DNA from: Persebacter sp965221835
GTDB taxonomy: Bacteria; Pseudomonadota; Gammaproteobacteria; Tethybacterales; Persebacteraceae
Assembly: GCA_965221835.1 (NCBI GenBank)
Contig: OZ244916.1
Location: forward strand, 1,178,001 to 1,242,000
Direction of reading: 5' to 3'
Length of the DNA: 64,000 nucleotides
The first letter of the stretch is position 1. Every line of letters starts with the position of its first letter. The notes beneath the pieces were generated by a model. That model did no database searches. It was not told the origin of the DNA and worked only from the letters and a program-made list of their open reading frames with translations. The position numbers and the translations under genes are program-made. Shown piece by piece: positions 7,835 through 16,221 of the stretch.

Positions 7835-8791
7835 ATGAATATCGGATTTATCGGGCTGGGAAATGTCGGCGGGAAACTCGCCGGCAGTTTGGTGCGCAAC
7901 GGATTCGCGTTGACCGTTTGCGAGTTGGACAAAAACGCTGCCCGTCCGCTTTTGGAAAAAGGCGCGATTTGGGCGGATTCGCCCGCCGCCGCCGCAAAAA
8001 ACGCGGAAATGGTGATTACCTGTTTGCCGAATCCCGCCGCCTCCGCCGAAGTAATGGAAGGCGAAAACGGCGTTTTATCCGCCTTGCCGTCCGGTGCGAT
8101 TTGGGGCGAAATGAGCACGACAGACGAATCGGAAGTGCGCCGCCTCGCCGAAAAAGTGCGCGCAAAAGGCGGCGATTCGCTGGATTGTCCGGTGTCCGGC
8201 GGATGTCATCGTGCAGCAACCGGCAACATTGCCATTTTTGCGGGCGGCGACCGTGCGACATTTGAACGCGCCCTGCCCGCCCTTTCCGCAATGGGACGGC
8301 GTATTTTGCATACCGGTGCGTTGGGGTCGGCGTCGGTTTTGAAAGTGGCGACAAATTATCTTGCAACCGCAAATCTCGTTTCCGTTTGCGAGGCGATGAT
8401 GACATGCAAAATGGCGGGAATGGATTTGGCGACAACTTATGAGGCGTTTCGCATTTCGTCCGGCAATTCGTTCGTGCATGAAACCGAAGGACAAGTAATT
8501 CTCAACGGCAGTCGCGATATTAATTTTACGATGGATTTGGTGGTGAAAGATGTGTCGCTTTTCCAAAGCATTGCCGACAAATTTAATGTGCCGCTGGAAC
8601 TTTCGCCGCTTCTCGTGCAGATTTTCCGGGACGGCGAAAAACGCTACGGCGGGCGCGAATGGTCGCCGAACATCATCCGCCGTCTGGAAGATGCATGCGG
8701 TGCGCGCGTTTTGGCGGACGGATTTCCCGCCGAAATAACCGACGACGAACCCGAAGAACCGGGCGGCGAAATCAAACCGCGCGGACGATGA
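7835..8791 (+). CDS. Beta-hydroxyacid dehydrogenase (3-hydroxyisobutyrate dehydrogenase family)
   Basis: 318 residues. These NAD(P)-dependent enzymes oxidise 3-hydroxyisobutyrate, 3-hydroxypropionate, tartronate semialdehyde or related acids. Visible are the Rossmann motif GFIGLGNVGG (residues 3-12), the substrate-binding DCPVSGG, and the segment GSASVLKVATNYL carrying the catalytic Lys and Asn. The ATG at 7835 is preferred over one at 7826 because AAGGA is 9 nt away from it but only 1 nt from the other. The substrate cannot be read from sequence; a role in degrading hydroxypropionate or ureide-derived acids is possible. Its stop overlaps the xth start. Confidence 0.88.
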   Translation: MNIGFIGLGNVGGKLAGSLVRNGFALTVCELDKNAARPLLEKGAIWADSPAAAAKNAEMVITCLPNPAASAEVMEGENGVLSALPSGAIWGEMSTTDESEVRRLAEKVRAKGGDSLDCPVSGGCHRAATGNIAIFAGGDRATFERALPALSAMGRRILHTGALGSASVLKVATNYLATANLVSVCEAMMTCKMAGMDLATTYEAFRISSGNSFVHETEGQVILNGSRDINFTMDLVVKDVSLFQSIADKFNVPLELSPLLVQIFRDGEKRYGGREWSPNIIRRLEDACGARVLADGFPAEITDDEPEEPGGEIKPRGR

Positions 8792-9567
8792 AAATCGCGG
8801 CGTGGAATGTCAATTCGGTGCGCGCGCGATTGCCGCATCTGTTGCGCTGCCTTTCCGAATTCGCACCCGATGTCGTTTTGTTGCAGGAAACAAAAAGCAC
8901 AGACGAAAACTTTCCGTTCGCCGAATTGCGGGCGGCGGGTTATGACGCCGCGCATTACGGACAAAAATCGTACAACGGAGTCGCCGTTTTATCGCGCGCG
9001 CCGATTTCCGATGTGGAAAAAGGAATGCCGAATCGTCCGCAAGACGAACAGGCGCGCGTTGTCGCAGCGACCGTGCAATATGACGGCGCGCCGTTGCGGC
9101 TGATTTCGGTATACGCCCCGAACGGGCAAAATCTGGAATCGGAAAAATATAAATATAAACTGGAATGGTACGAAGATTTTTGCAACTATCTTTGCGCGGC
9201 AAAAAAACAATTCGGGGCGGTTGCCGCCGGCGGCGATTACAATATCGCGCCGGCGGATGAAGATATTTACGACGCCGAAGAATGGGGCGAAGAAGTGTTG
9301 GCGTCGCCGCCGGAACGGGCGGCATTGCGGAAAATTCTCGCCGCCGGTTTTGCGGATGCGCATCGTCTTTTTGCGCAACCGGAAAAAAGTTTTTCGTGGT
9401 GGGATTATCGCGCCGCCGCTTTCCGGCGCAATCGCGGCGCGCGCATTGATTTAATTCTTTTGTCCGATTCGCTTAAAGAAAAATGCGCCGCCTGCGCGCC
9501 CGAATTGTCGCCGCGCGGCTGGGAACGCCCTTCGGATCACGCGCCGGTTATCGCGGCGTTGCGATAA
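8788..9567 (+). CDS. xth: Exodeoxyribonuclease III
   Basis: 259 residues of the endonuclease/exonuclease/phosphatase fold. It cleaves DNA at abasic sites and removes 3' blocking groups in base-excision repair. The motif series is complete: AWNVNSVRAR, LLQETK with the metal-binding Glu, SVYAPNG, GGDYNIAP (Asp/Asn), ARIDLILLS and SDHAPV with the catalytic His. The start overlaps the dehydrogenase stop (ATGA), and the MFS gene starts immediately after its TAA. It would act after the uracil-DNA glycosylase encoded 4 kb away. Confidence 0.95.
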   Translation: MKIAAWNVNSVRARLPHLLRCLSEFAPDVVLLQETKSTDENFPFAELRAAGYDAAHYGQKSYNGVAVLSRAPISDVEKGMPNRPQDEQARVVAATVQYDGAPLRLISVYAPNGQNLESEKYKYKLEWYEDFCNYLCAAKKQFGAVAAGGDYNIAPADEDIYDAEEWGEEVLASPPERAALRKILAAGFADAHRLFAQPEKSFSWWDYRAAAFRRNRGARIDLILLSDSLKEKCAACAPELSPRGWERPSDHAPVIAALR

Positions 9568-10755
9568 ATGACGGGGCGCGTTGTCGCCTTCGGTTTTTTG
9601 CTGAATTTGTCCTCGGCGTTCGGACAAACGCATTTCATTTCGCTTTTTAATGCGCAACTGCGCGAATCGTTTTCGCTGACGCACGGCGAAATCGGCGCGC
9701 TATATTCGGCGGCGACATTGTGCAGCGCGGCGATTTTGCCGTGGGCGGGAAAGTTGATTGACACGGCGGATTTGCGCCGTTATGCCGCGGCGGTCGTTTT
9801 CGGATTGGGATGTGCGGCGGCGACTTTGTCGTTTGCGGCGGCGGCGTGGCAGTTGGCGCTGGCATTTTTTTGTTTGCGACTTTTCGGGCAAGGACTTTCG
9901 TCGCACACCGGAATGACCGCGACCGCACGAATGACACAAAAATCGCGCGGCAAATCTGTCAGTATCGCCGGACTCGGAATGAGTGTCGGCGAGGCGATTG
10001 CGCCGCCGATTGTCGCCGCATTGCTTGTCGTTTTGCATTGGCGCGAAGTTTGGCAAACGGCGGCGTTGTTTCAGTTTATTTTTGTGCTGGCATTGTCGCA
10101 ACTAATTTTGCGCGGAATTCCATCCGCGCCGCCGTCATCGCAAATCGGCGCGGATGAAAAAGACGAATCGTGGACTCGCGGACAGGTATTGCGCGACCCG
10201 CGATTTTGGCTTGCCGCCCCGGCGATTTTCGCACCGCCGTGCGTGGTGACGGCGTTATTTTTTCATCAATACAGTTTGGCAGAATACAAAAACGCCGATT
10301 TTTCAATTTGGACGGCGGGCGTAGCGGCATATTCCGCCGGTTCGGTTTTGGCATCTTTGGCGGCGGGCGTACTGACCGACAAATTCGGCGGTGCGCGACT
10401 CGTGAAATGGATGCTTGCGCCGTTAGTTTTATCCGTGTTGCTGCCGGTGTGGGCGGATTTTCCCGCGTTGTCGTTTGCGTATTACGGTTTAATGGGAATG
10501 AGTGCGGGCATCAGCGTGCCGTCCGTCAACGCGTTGTGGGTGGAAATGTACGGACGCGCACATTTAGGTGCGGTGCGCGCTTTCGCGCATTCAATGGTGG
10601 TACTCTTTTCCGCACTCGGTCCGGCGGTTTACGGATTGTTGTTGGATTTCGGCGTTTCGTGGAAATCGGTTTTGTTGTTGACCGCCGCATGGCTACTCGC
10701 CGCCGCCGCCGTATTGCGCACCGTCCCTCTGCATTTTCGCACCGCGCATAAATAA
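9568..10755 (+). CDS. Major facilitator superfamily transporter
   Basis: 395 residues with about 12 predicted membrane spans in two halves joined by a polar loop near residues 190-205. The loop between helices 2 and 3 holds GKLIDTADLRR, a variant of the MFS motif GxxxDRxGRR, and the equivalent loop in the second half is GVLTDKFGGARLVK. The protein fits the oxalate/formate-antiporter-like or general metabolite groups, but nothing fixes the substrate. The ATG follows the xth stop with no gap (TAAATG), so translation is probably coupled. Confidence 0.85.
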   Translation: MTGRVVAFGFLLNLSSAFGQTHFISLFNAQLRESFSLTHGEIGALYSAATLCSAAILPWAGKLIDTADLRRYAAAVVFGLGCAAATLSFAAAAWQLALAFFCLRLFGQGLSSHTGMTATARMTQKSRGKSVSIAGLGMSVGEAIAPPIVAALLVVLHWREVWQTAALFQFIFVLALSQLILRGIPSAPPSSQIGADEKDESWTRGQVLRDPRFWLAAPAIFAPPCVVTALFFHQYSLAEYKNADFSIWTAGVAAYSAGSVLASLAAGVLTDKFGGARLVKWMLAPLVLSVLLPVWADFPALSFAYYGLMGMSAGISVPSVNALWVEMYGRAHLGAVRAFAHSMVVLFSALGPAVYGLLLDFGVSWKSVLLLTAAWLLAAAAVLRTVPLHFRTAHK

Positions 10756-10800
10756 ATCGGTAAAACTGTGGTACGAAAAAACGCGGCGGGATTTGGCGAA

Positions 10801-11042
10801 ATTCCACCGAAATAAAATAAAAACATTTTCCGCGAAAGTAGAATTTTTCTTTATTTTAATTGAAATTCGGAATTTTCTTATTTTAATTGGAATTCGGAAA
10901 ACTTCGGTTTTTATCGGAATTTTTTATGAACGGGATTTGCGGGAAAACGGCGGCGGCGCGAAAGCGCGGCGGAATGCGGCGGAATTCCACCGAAATAAAA
11001 TAAAAACATTTTCCGCGAAGATAGAATTTTTCTTATTTTAAT
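10801..11042 (+). repeat. Direct repeat of about 60 bp, two copies 183 bp apart
   Basis: ATTCCACCGAAATAAAATAA and the following 40 bp occur at 10801-10860 and 10984-11042 with few differences; the segment between contains GAACGGGATTTGCGGGAAAA and a GCGGCG run that recurs near 11250. These fill the first half of the 570-bp gene-free gap before pgi. Confidence 0.75.
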
Positions 11043-11240
11043 CGGAATTCGGAAAATTCCGGTTTTTGTTGGAATTCGGAAAACTTCGATTTTTATTGAA
11101 ATTCAGAAGATTTCGGTTTTTGTTGGAATTTGGAAAATTTCGGTTTTTGTTGGAATTTGGAAAATTTCGGTTTTTGTTGGAATTCGGAAGATTTCGGTTT
11201 TTGTTGGAATTTGGAAAATTTCGGTTTTTGTTGGAATTTT
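11043..11240 (+). repeat. 27-bp tandem repeat, seven full units
   Basis: Units of TGGAATTTGGAAAATTTCGG plus TTTTTGT run back to back at 11043, 11070, 11097, 11124, 11151, 11178 and 11205, then a partial unit. Because 27 is a multiple of three, one minus-strand frame is open across it and would read the nonapeptide IPTKTEIFQ repeatedly; I do not think it is translated. Units near the pgi end are most alike. Confidence 0.9.
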
Positions 11241-11315
11241 AATTTTTTGTGAACGGAGTTTGCGAAACGGCGGCGGCGGGAAAAGTGCGGGATGCGAATA
11301 TAGTCGCGCTCTGAT

Positions 11316-11321
11316 TATAAT
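11316..11321 (+). promoter_or_regulatory. -10 box 6 nt before the pgi start
   Basis: A perfect TATAAT is followed by AGTACG and the pgi ATG. There is no room for an untranslated leader, so pgi mRNA should be leaderless. No good -35 match is seen. Confidence 0.55.
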
Positions 11322-11327
11322 AGTACG

Positions 11328-12893
11328 ATGCGAAACTCCACGACAAACGGCGGGCGGACGGCGGCGTTTAATGCGGCATGGCGGGCATTGCGCGCACACC
11401 GAACGGCGCACAAAAATATTTCACTGATGCAATTGTTTGATGAAGATCCGCGGCGGTTTGCGCGTTTTTCGTTGCAAACAGACGATTTGCTTTTGGATTT
11501 TTCCAAAACAACTATTTCGGCGGAAACCGCAAACTTGCTGATTCGGCTGGCGGAAGAATCCGGAATCGCCGACCGCCGCAACAAAATGTTTGCCGGCGAA
11601 ATCATAAACGAAAGCGAACAACGTCCCGCCGCCCATGTCGCATTGCGCGCGAATACCGGCGAAATCGTTGCGGCACGCACAAAAATGTTGCAATTCGCCG
11701 AAGAATGTCGCGCAGGAAAAATCGCCGCAGCGGACGGCGCGAAATTTACGGACATCGTCAATATCGGAATCGGCGGTTCGCATTTGGGACCGGCAATGGC
11801 GGCGGCGGCGTTGCATCCGTATTGCGGCGGATTGCGTCCGCATTTTATTTCCAATATGGACGGCGCAAATGCCGCCGATATTTTGGCGACTCTTGATGCG
11901 CGGCGAACTTTAATTTTGGTTTCTTCTAAAACTTTTACGACCGCGGAAACAATTGAAAATGCAACACGCGCAAAAAAATGGTTGGCGGCGGCGGTCGGCA
12001 AACCGGCAGCGGCGAAACAAATTCTCGCCGCAACTGCCGCGCCGATGCGCGCAAAAAAATTCGGGGCGGAACAAATTTTTGCATATTCCGATTCGGTCGG
12101 CGGACGTTATTCGTTGTGGGGTGCGGTCGGATTGCCGCTTGCGTTGGCGATTGGAAAAAAGAATTTTTTGGCATTTTTGGAAGGCGCGCGCGCGATGGAT
12201 ATTCATTTTGCAAAAACGCCGTTGCGAAAAAACTTGCCGGTAATGCTCGCATTGACGGGCGTGTGGCACCGGAATTTTTGCGGTTATGCAACGCGCGCGG
12301 TGTTGCCGTACGATTGGCGATTGCGATTTTTGCCCGCCTATTTGCAGCAGTTGGATATGGAAAGCAATGGCAAAAATGTTTTGCAAAATGGCGAACAAAT
12401 GCGCGACAAAACCGCGCCTGTCGTGTGGGGTTCACCCGGCACGGATGCGCAACACGCCTATTTTCAATTTCTGCATCAAGGAACAGATATTGCGCCGTGC
12501 GAATTTATTGTTGCAACGCATGGACACGAAAACCGCGCGCAACATAAACTTTTATTTGCTAATTGCATCGCGCAAGCGGCGGCATTGATGCGCGGCGAAA
12601 AATCGGAATCGCCGCAGCAAAAACTTGCAGGCGGTCGTCCGTCTATCACAATTATGTACCGAAAACTTACGCCCTATTCGCTGGGAAGATTGCTGGCGTT
12701 GTTTGAACATCGCGCGTTTGCGGAAAGCGTTTTGTGGGGGGTTAATTCGTTTGATCAATGGGGCGTAGAACTCGGAAAAGTTTTTGCGCGGCGATTGCAT
12801 CCGGCGGTTGCATCTTCCAAATATCGCGCGGACGAAGACGCGTCAACGCGCGGATTGCTCGCGCATTATCATCAAATGCATCGTTTGCGATAA
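11328..12893 (+). CDS. pgi: Glucose-6-phosphate isomerase
   Basis: 521 residues, slightly shorter than E. coli PGI. It interconverts glucose-6-phosphate and fructose-6-phosphate in the cytosol. The sugar-phosphate-binding motif NIGIGGSHLGP (about residues 145-155), SSKTFTTAET, the signature GGRYSLWGAVGLP, the catalytic Glu/His region and the second signature FDQWGVELGK are all present. The ATG directly follows the -10 box, the likely start for a leaderless message. mnmH starts 8 nt after the stop. Confidence 0.97.
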   Translation: MRNSTTNGGRTAAFNAAWRALRAHRTAHKNISLMQLFDEDPRRFARFSLQTDDLLLDFSKTTISAETANLLIRLAEESGIADRRNKMFAGEIINESEQRPAAHVALRANTGEIVAARTKMLQFAEECRAGKIAAADGAKFTDIVNIGIGGSHLGPAMAAAALHPYCGGLRPHFISNMDGANAADILATLDARRTLILVSSKTFTTAETIENATRAKKWLAAAVGKPAAAKQILAATAAPMRAKKFGAEQIFAYSDSVGGRYSLWGAVGLPLALAIGKKNFLAFLEGARAMDIHFAKTPLRKNLPVMLALTGVWHRNFCGYATRAVLPYDWRLRFLPAYLQQLDMESNGKNVLQNGEQMRDKTAPVVWGSPGTDAQHAYFQFLHQGTDIAPCEFIVATHGHENRAQHKLLFANCIAQAAALMRGEKSESPQQKLAGGRPSITIMYRKLTPYSLGRLLALFEHRAFAESVLWGVNSFDQWGVELGKVFARRLHPAVASSKYRADEDASTRGLLAHYHQMHRLR

Positions 12894-12901
12894 TCGGCAA
12901 A

Positions 12902-13936
12902 ATGCATTTGCTGTGGCGCGATTTTGACGAAATAATTGATGTGCGTTCGCCGGCGGAATTCGCCGAGGACGGCATTCCCGGCGCGGTCAATTTGCCCGCG
13001 CTTTCCAACGCCGAACGCGCCGAAATTGGCGCATTGCATCGCGATTCGCCTTTTTGTGCGCGGCGGCGCGGGGCGGGAATGGTTGCCGCAAACATTGCCG
13101 CACACTTGCGTTCGCATCTCGCTTCGCGCCCGCCGGATTGGCGTCCGCTTGTCTATTGCAAACGCGGCGGACAACGCAGCGGTGCGGTCGTGGAAGTTTT
13201 GCGGCGGGTCGGCTGGCGCGCCGAACAATTGCCGGGCGGCTACAAGTTTTATCGCGACAAAGTGCGGGAGGGAATCGGCGTTTTACCGTCCGCCGTTCAA
13301 TGGTGCGCCATCGGCGGAAAAACCGGCGCGGGCAAAACCGCCCTTTTGCATTTGTTGAAAGCGGCGGGCGCGGCGACGATGGATTTGGAAGCGATGTGCA
13401 ATCACCGCGGTTCGGCGTTCGGCGATCTCGGCGCGCAACCGTCGCAACGAAAATTCGAATCCCGTTTGTTCGCCGCGTTGTCCGAATTGCCAAAAAACGC
13501 GCGGGTTTTTGTGGAAGCGGAAGGACGCAAAATCGGGCGATTGCATTTGCCGCAACCGCTATTGTCGGCGATGCGGCGCGCGCCCGCAATATATTTGGAA
13601 GCGTGTTCGCGCGAACGGGCGCGGCGAATTGTCGCCGATTATGCGGCGTTTTTTGACCGCGAAAAGTTTGAATCTGCCGCCGCCGCGATTGACAAATATG
13701 TCGGCGCAAAACGCCGCGCACAATGGCGCGCGCATCATTGCGGCGGCGAATGGGAAGAACTGGCGCGGGATATGCTGGAATCGTTTTACGATGTCGGTTA
13801 TGAAAAATCGTTGTCGGCTAATTACGGTGCGCCGTCCGCGGTCTTAAAAATCAATCCGAACCGTCCGGCAAACATGCGGGAAATTGCCGCAAAGTTGGCG
13901 CGGTGCGCGGCGGAAGGTGGTAAGATGGCGGTATGA
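12902..13936 (+). CDS. mnmH: tRNA 2-selenouridine synthase
   Basis: 344 residues in two parts. An N-terminal rhodanese domain (about 1-125) has the active-site cysteine C86 in VYCKRGGQRSG; a P-loop domain follows with GGKTGAGKT (138-146). This architecture is specific to MnmH (SelU/YbbB), which geranylates and then selenates 2-thiouridine at the wobble position of Lys, Glu and Gln tRNAs, using selenophosphate. The selenophosphate synthetase (SelD) is not in the window. The start is the first ATG downstream of pgi that keeps the conserved DVRSPAEF near the N-terminus. Confidence 0.93.
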   Translation: MHLLWRDFDEIIDVRSPAEFAEDGIPGAVNLPALSNAERAEIGALHRDSPFCARRRGAGMVAANIAAHLRSHLASRPPDWRPLVYCKRGGQRSGAVVEVLRRVGWRAEQLPGGYKFYRDKVREGIGVLPSAVQWCAIGGKTGAGKTALLHLLKAAGAATMDLEAMCNHRGSAFGDLGAQPSQRKFESRLFAALSELPKNARVFVEAEGRKIGRLHLPQPLLSAMRRAPAIYLEACSRERARRIVADYAAFFDREKFESAAAAIDKYVGAKRRAQWRAHHCGGEWEELARDMLESFYDVGYEKSLSANYGAPSAVLKINPNRPANMREIAAKLARCAAEGGKMAV

Positions 13937-14421
13937 TAGCCGCCGCGGTTGCCGCCGCCCTCAATCGTTGCATCCCGCCCGATTTGCGGCGGCGGTTGCA
14001 ATCGCACGCAGGGGCGACAATCGCGTTGCATTTTTTCGGGTCGCGTATGTGCTTTCGCATCGGCGAAAATGGCGAATGGCGGGCGGCGTCTTCGCTGATT
14101 GATGCGGACGCCGAAATGAAATGGTCGGCAAACGGCGATGCGCACATCAGCGGCGGCGGCGCATTGTTGCGCGAGTTGGACGAAGTGCGGAAATGTTGCG
14201 CACCGCGCGAACGGGCGGAAGATATTTTCGGTGCGGCGGGGGCGGAAAAGTTATATCGGGCGGCGCAAACCGCGAACGCGTTTTTGCAAGATATTCCGGC
14301 GCGTTGCGGTGCGGTCGCGGCACCTGACGCAACGGCGGATTTTTTTCGCGATGTCGCGGCATTTGAGTCCGCCGTTTCTGCCGCCGCCGCGCGTGTGTCA
14401 AGTTTGGAAGCGCGGCGATGA
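13933..14421 (+). CDS. ubiJ: UbiJ-like ubiquinone biosynthesis accessory protein
   Basis: 162 residues. The N-terminal half resembles the lipid-binding SCP2-like domain of UbiJ (ALNRCIPPDLRRRLQ, then alternating hydrophobic beta-strands and a D-A-x-M-x-W strand), and the C-terminal half ends in a predicted helix of the VARLEKRLExLE type (here SAAAARVSSLEARR). UbiJ with UbiK supports the late ubiquinone-modifying complex. It is shorter than the typical 200 residues and conserved positions are few, so an unrelated SCP2-like protein remains possible. It overlaps its neighbours on both sides as ATGA. Confidence 0.55.
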   Translation: MIAAAVAAALNRCIPPDLRRRLQSHAGATIALHFFGSRMCFRIGENGEWRAASSLIDADAEMKWSANGDAHISGGGALLRELDEVRKCCAPRERAEDIFGAAGAEKLYRAAQTANAFLQDIPARCGAVAAPDATADFFRDVAAFESAVSAAAARVSSLEARR

Positions 14422-14948
14422 ACAAAGAACGGACGATAAAAAAATACGCGAACCGGCGTTTGTACGACGCGTTGCATAGCCGCTACATTACTTTGGACGA
14501 TTTGAAAAAAATGACGGTGGACGGCGAACCTTTTACCGTGCGCGATGCGAAAACCGGCGAAGACATTACCCGCGCCGCGCTTTTGCAGGCGTTGTTGTCC
14601 GAAGAATCGTTTGACCGTCCGGTGTTGTCCGAACAAAGTTTGCGCAATTTGGTGGCATTTTTTCACGGTCCTTTTCGCGGACCGGCGGCGACTTATTTTG
14701 AGCAATGTCTGCCGGTGTTTTTAGAATCGCAACGGCGGATGCGCGACAAATTCGGCGCGTCCCTTTCCGCCGGCGAAATGGACAATATCGCCGCGCTGCA
14801 AGCGTCCATGACACGGCGGATTTTAGAACAGTATTTGTTTGACGGAATAGAAAATATGATGGGCGCGCAGGAAAAAATGCGCGCGATGATGGGCGCCGGA
14901 ATGTTTGACTTTCCCGGCTTTTTTCGCCCGCCGGACAAAAAAGAATAA
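14418..14948 (+). CDS. phaR: Polyhydroxyalkanoate synthesis repressor PhaR
   Basis: 176 residues. PhaR binds DNA and PHB granules and represses phasin and its own gene in PHB-storing bacteria. The N-terminal DNA-binding/accumulation domain is unmistakable: IKKYANRRLYDALHSRYITL (residues 7-26) and VRDAKTGEDITRAALLQ. A helical, Met-rich C-terminal tail follows. No PHA synthase is in the window, though an acetyl-CoA synthetase lies 46 kb away. Its presence suggests storage of carbon as polyester. Confidence 0.9.
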   Translation: MNKERTIKKYANRRLYDALHSRYITLDDLKKMTVDGEPFTVRDAKTGEDITRAALLQALLSEESFDRPVLSEQSLRNLVAFFHGPFRGPAATYFEQCLPVFLESQRRMRDKFGASLSAGEMDNIAALQASMTRRILEQYLFDGIENMMGAQEKMRAMMGAGMFDFPGFFRPPDKKE

Positions 14949-14956
14949 CTGCAAAT

Positions 14957-14985
14957 TTGCGGTGCGGCGTTTTTTTTGCTACAAT
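14957..14985 (+). promoter_or_regulatory. Promoter of the rpmF-plsX-fab operon
   Basis: TTGCGG (14957-14962) and TACAAT (14980-14985) are separated by 17 bp, directly after the phaR stop. The leader of about 40 nt contains a GGAG ribosome-binding site for rpmF. Confidence 0.6.
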
Positions 14986-15031
14986 TATGCGGTCGCGCGC
15001 GGGGAATTCCGCCGCCCGGAGATACAACATT

Positions 15032-15217
15032 ATGGCTGTTCAACAAAACAAAAAATCCCCCTCCCGCCGCGGTATGCGCCGGTCTCATCACGCGCTCGGT
15101 TATGCCGAAGTATCCACCGACCGGACATCCGGCGGACGGCACATACGCCATCATATCGGCGCGGACGGCTACTATCGCGGGCGTTTGGTGCGCGCCGCCC
15201 CCGAAGAAGGTAAATAA
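15032..15217 (+). CDS. rpmF: 50S ribosomal protein L32
   Basis: 61 residues, basic, with the L32 hallmark start MAVQQNKKSPSRRGMRRSHH and a central Ser/Thr/Gly-rich turn. The ATG is placed by this motif and by a GGAG element about 11 nt upstream. As in E. coli, it heads the plsX-fab operon, linking ribosome and membrane-lipid synthesis. The zinc-binding cysteines of some L32 proteins are absent, so this is the zinc-free form. Confidence 0.95.
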   Translation: MAVQQNKKSPSRRGMRRSHHALGYAEVSTDRTSGGRHIRHHIGADGYYRGRLVRAAPEEGK

Positions 15218-15222
15218 ATCCG

Positions 15223-16221
15223 GTGCTTTCCATCGCGGTTGACGCGATGAGCGGCGAAAATGATCCGGCGGCGGCGGCGGCGGCGTCTTTGCGGGCGGCG
15301 CGGGATTATCCCGATATTCATTTTATTCTGGTCGGACGGCGCGCCGAACTCGCCCCCCTTCTCGGCGATACGCCGCCGAATATTGAAGTTGAAAACGCCG
15401 AAGAAATTGTGCAAATGCGCGAACCGCCCAAAAACGCAATTCGCCGCCGCGACACTTCCATGCGGCGGGCGATGCAATTGGTCGCCGAAAATCGCGCCGC
15501 CGCTATCGTCAGCGCGGGAAATACCGGCGCATTGCTCGGCGTAGGATTGACGGTCGCCGGAAAAGTAGAAGGCGTGTTGCGTCCGGCAATCGCCTCTTTT
15601 ATGCCGAATCCGAATTTGGACGGCGGCTGTTGTATGCTGGATCTCGGCGCAAATGTGGAATGTTCCGCCGAAATGTTGCGTCAATTCGCGCAAATGGGCG
15701 CGGCGTTGGCGTCCGCCGTGCGCGGTGCGGTCTCGCCGAAAGTAGGACTTCTGAATGTCGGCGAAGAACATTTCAAAGGCGGCGAACAAATCCGTGCGGC
15801 GGCGGCGTTGTTGCACGATACGCCGGACATTAATTTTATCGGCAATGTGGAAGGCAGCGACATTTATCTCGGCGAATGCGATGTTATCGTGTGCGACGGT
15901 TTTACCGGCAATGTCGCGTTAAAAACTTCCGAAGGATTGGCGCGAATGATTAGCGGCATGATTCGCGGCGCGTTCCGCCGGGATGCGCTTTCAATGTTGT
16001 GCGGGACGCTGGCATCGCCGGTATTGGCGCGATTGCGGCAAGAAATGGACGCCCGCCGCTACAATGGCGCGTGTTTTTTGGGAATGCGCGGTTTGGTGGT
16101 CAAAAGCCACGGCAACGCGGACGAAACGGCGTTTTATTCCGCCCTGCTTTATGCGGTGCGGGCGGCACAGCGCGACATTGTGAACAGCATCGGCGAAATG
16201 TCGCGGGCGGATGCGGCATGA
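15223..16221 (+). CDS. plsX: Phosphate acyltransferase PlsX
   Basis: 332 residues. PlsX makes acyl-phosphate from acyl-ACP at the membrane surface, the first step of phosphatidic acid synthesis in the PlsX/PlsY route. The N-terminus SIAVDAMSGENDP is a variant of the family's AVDAMGGDxAP; VSAGNTGALL, LDLGAN and CDGFTGNVALK are typical. The start is a GTG 5 nt after the rpmF stop, the only reasonable start before the conserved first strand. Its stop overlaps fabH. Confidence 0.96.
   Translation: MLSIAVDAMSGENDPAAAAAASLRAARDYPDIHFILVGRRAELAPLLGDTPPNIEVENAEEIVQMREPPKNAIRRRDTSMRRAMQLVAENRAAAIVSAGNTGALLGVGLTVAGKVEGVLRPAIASFMPNPNLDGGCCMLDLGANVECSAEMLRQFAQMGAALASAVRGAVSPKVGLLNVGEEHFKGGEQIRAAAALLHDTPDINFIGNVEGSDIYLGECDVIVCDGFTGNVALKTSEGLARMISGMIRGAFRRDALSMLCGTLASPVLARLRQEMDARRYNGACFLGMRGLVVKSHGNADETAFYSALLYAVRAAQRDIVNSIGEMSRADAA

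Noticed and set aside
11103..11411. Minus-strand open frame reading IPTKTEIFQ over and over
   Set aside because: It is a by-product of the 27-bp DNA repeat, its N-terminal part lies antisense to pgi, and it has no ribosome-binding site or promoter.
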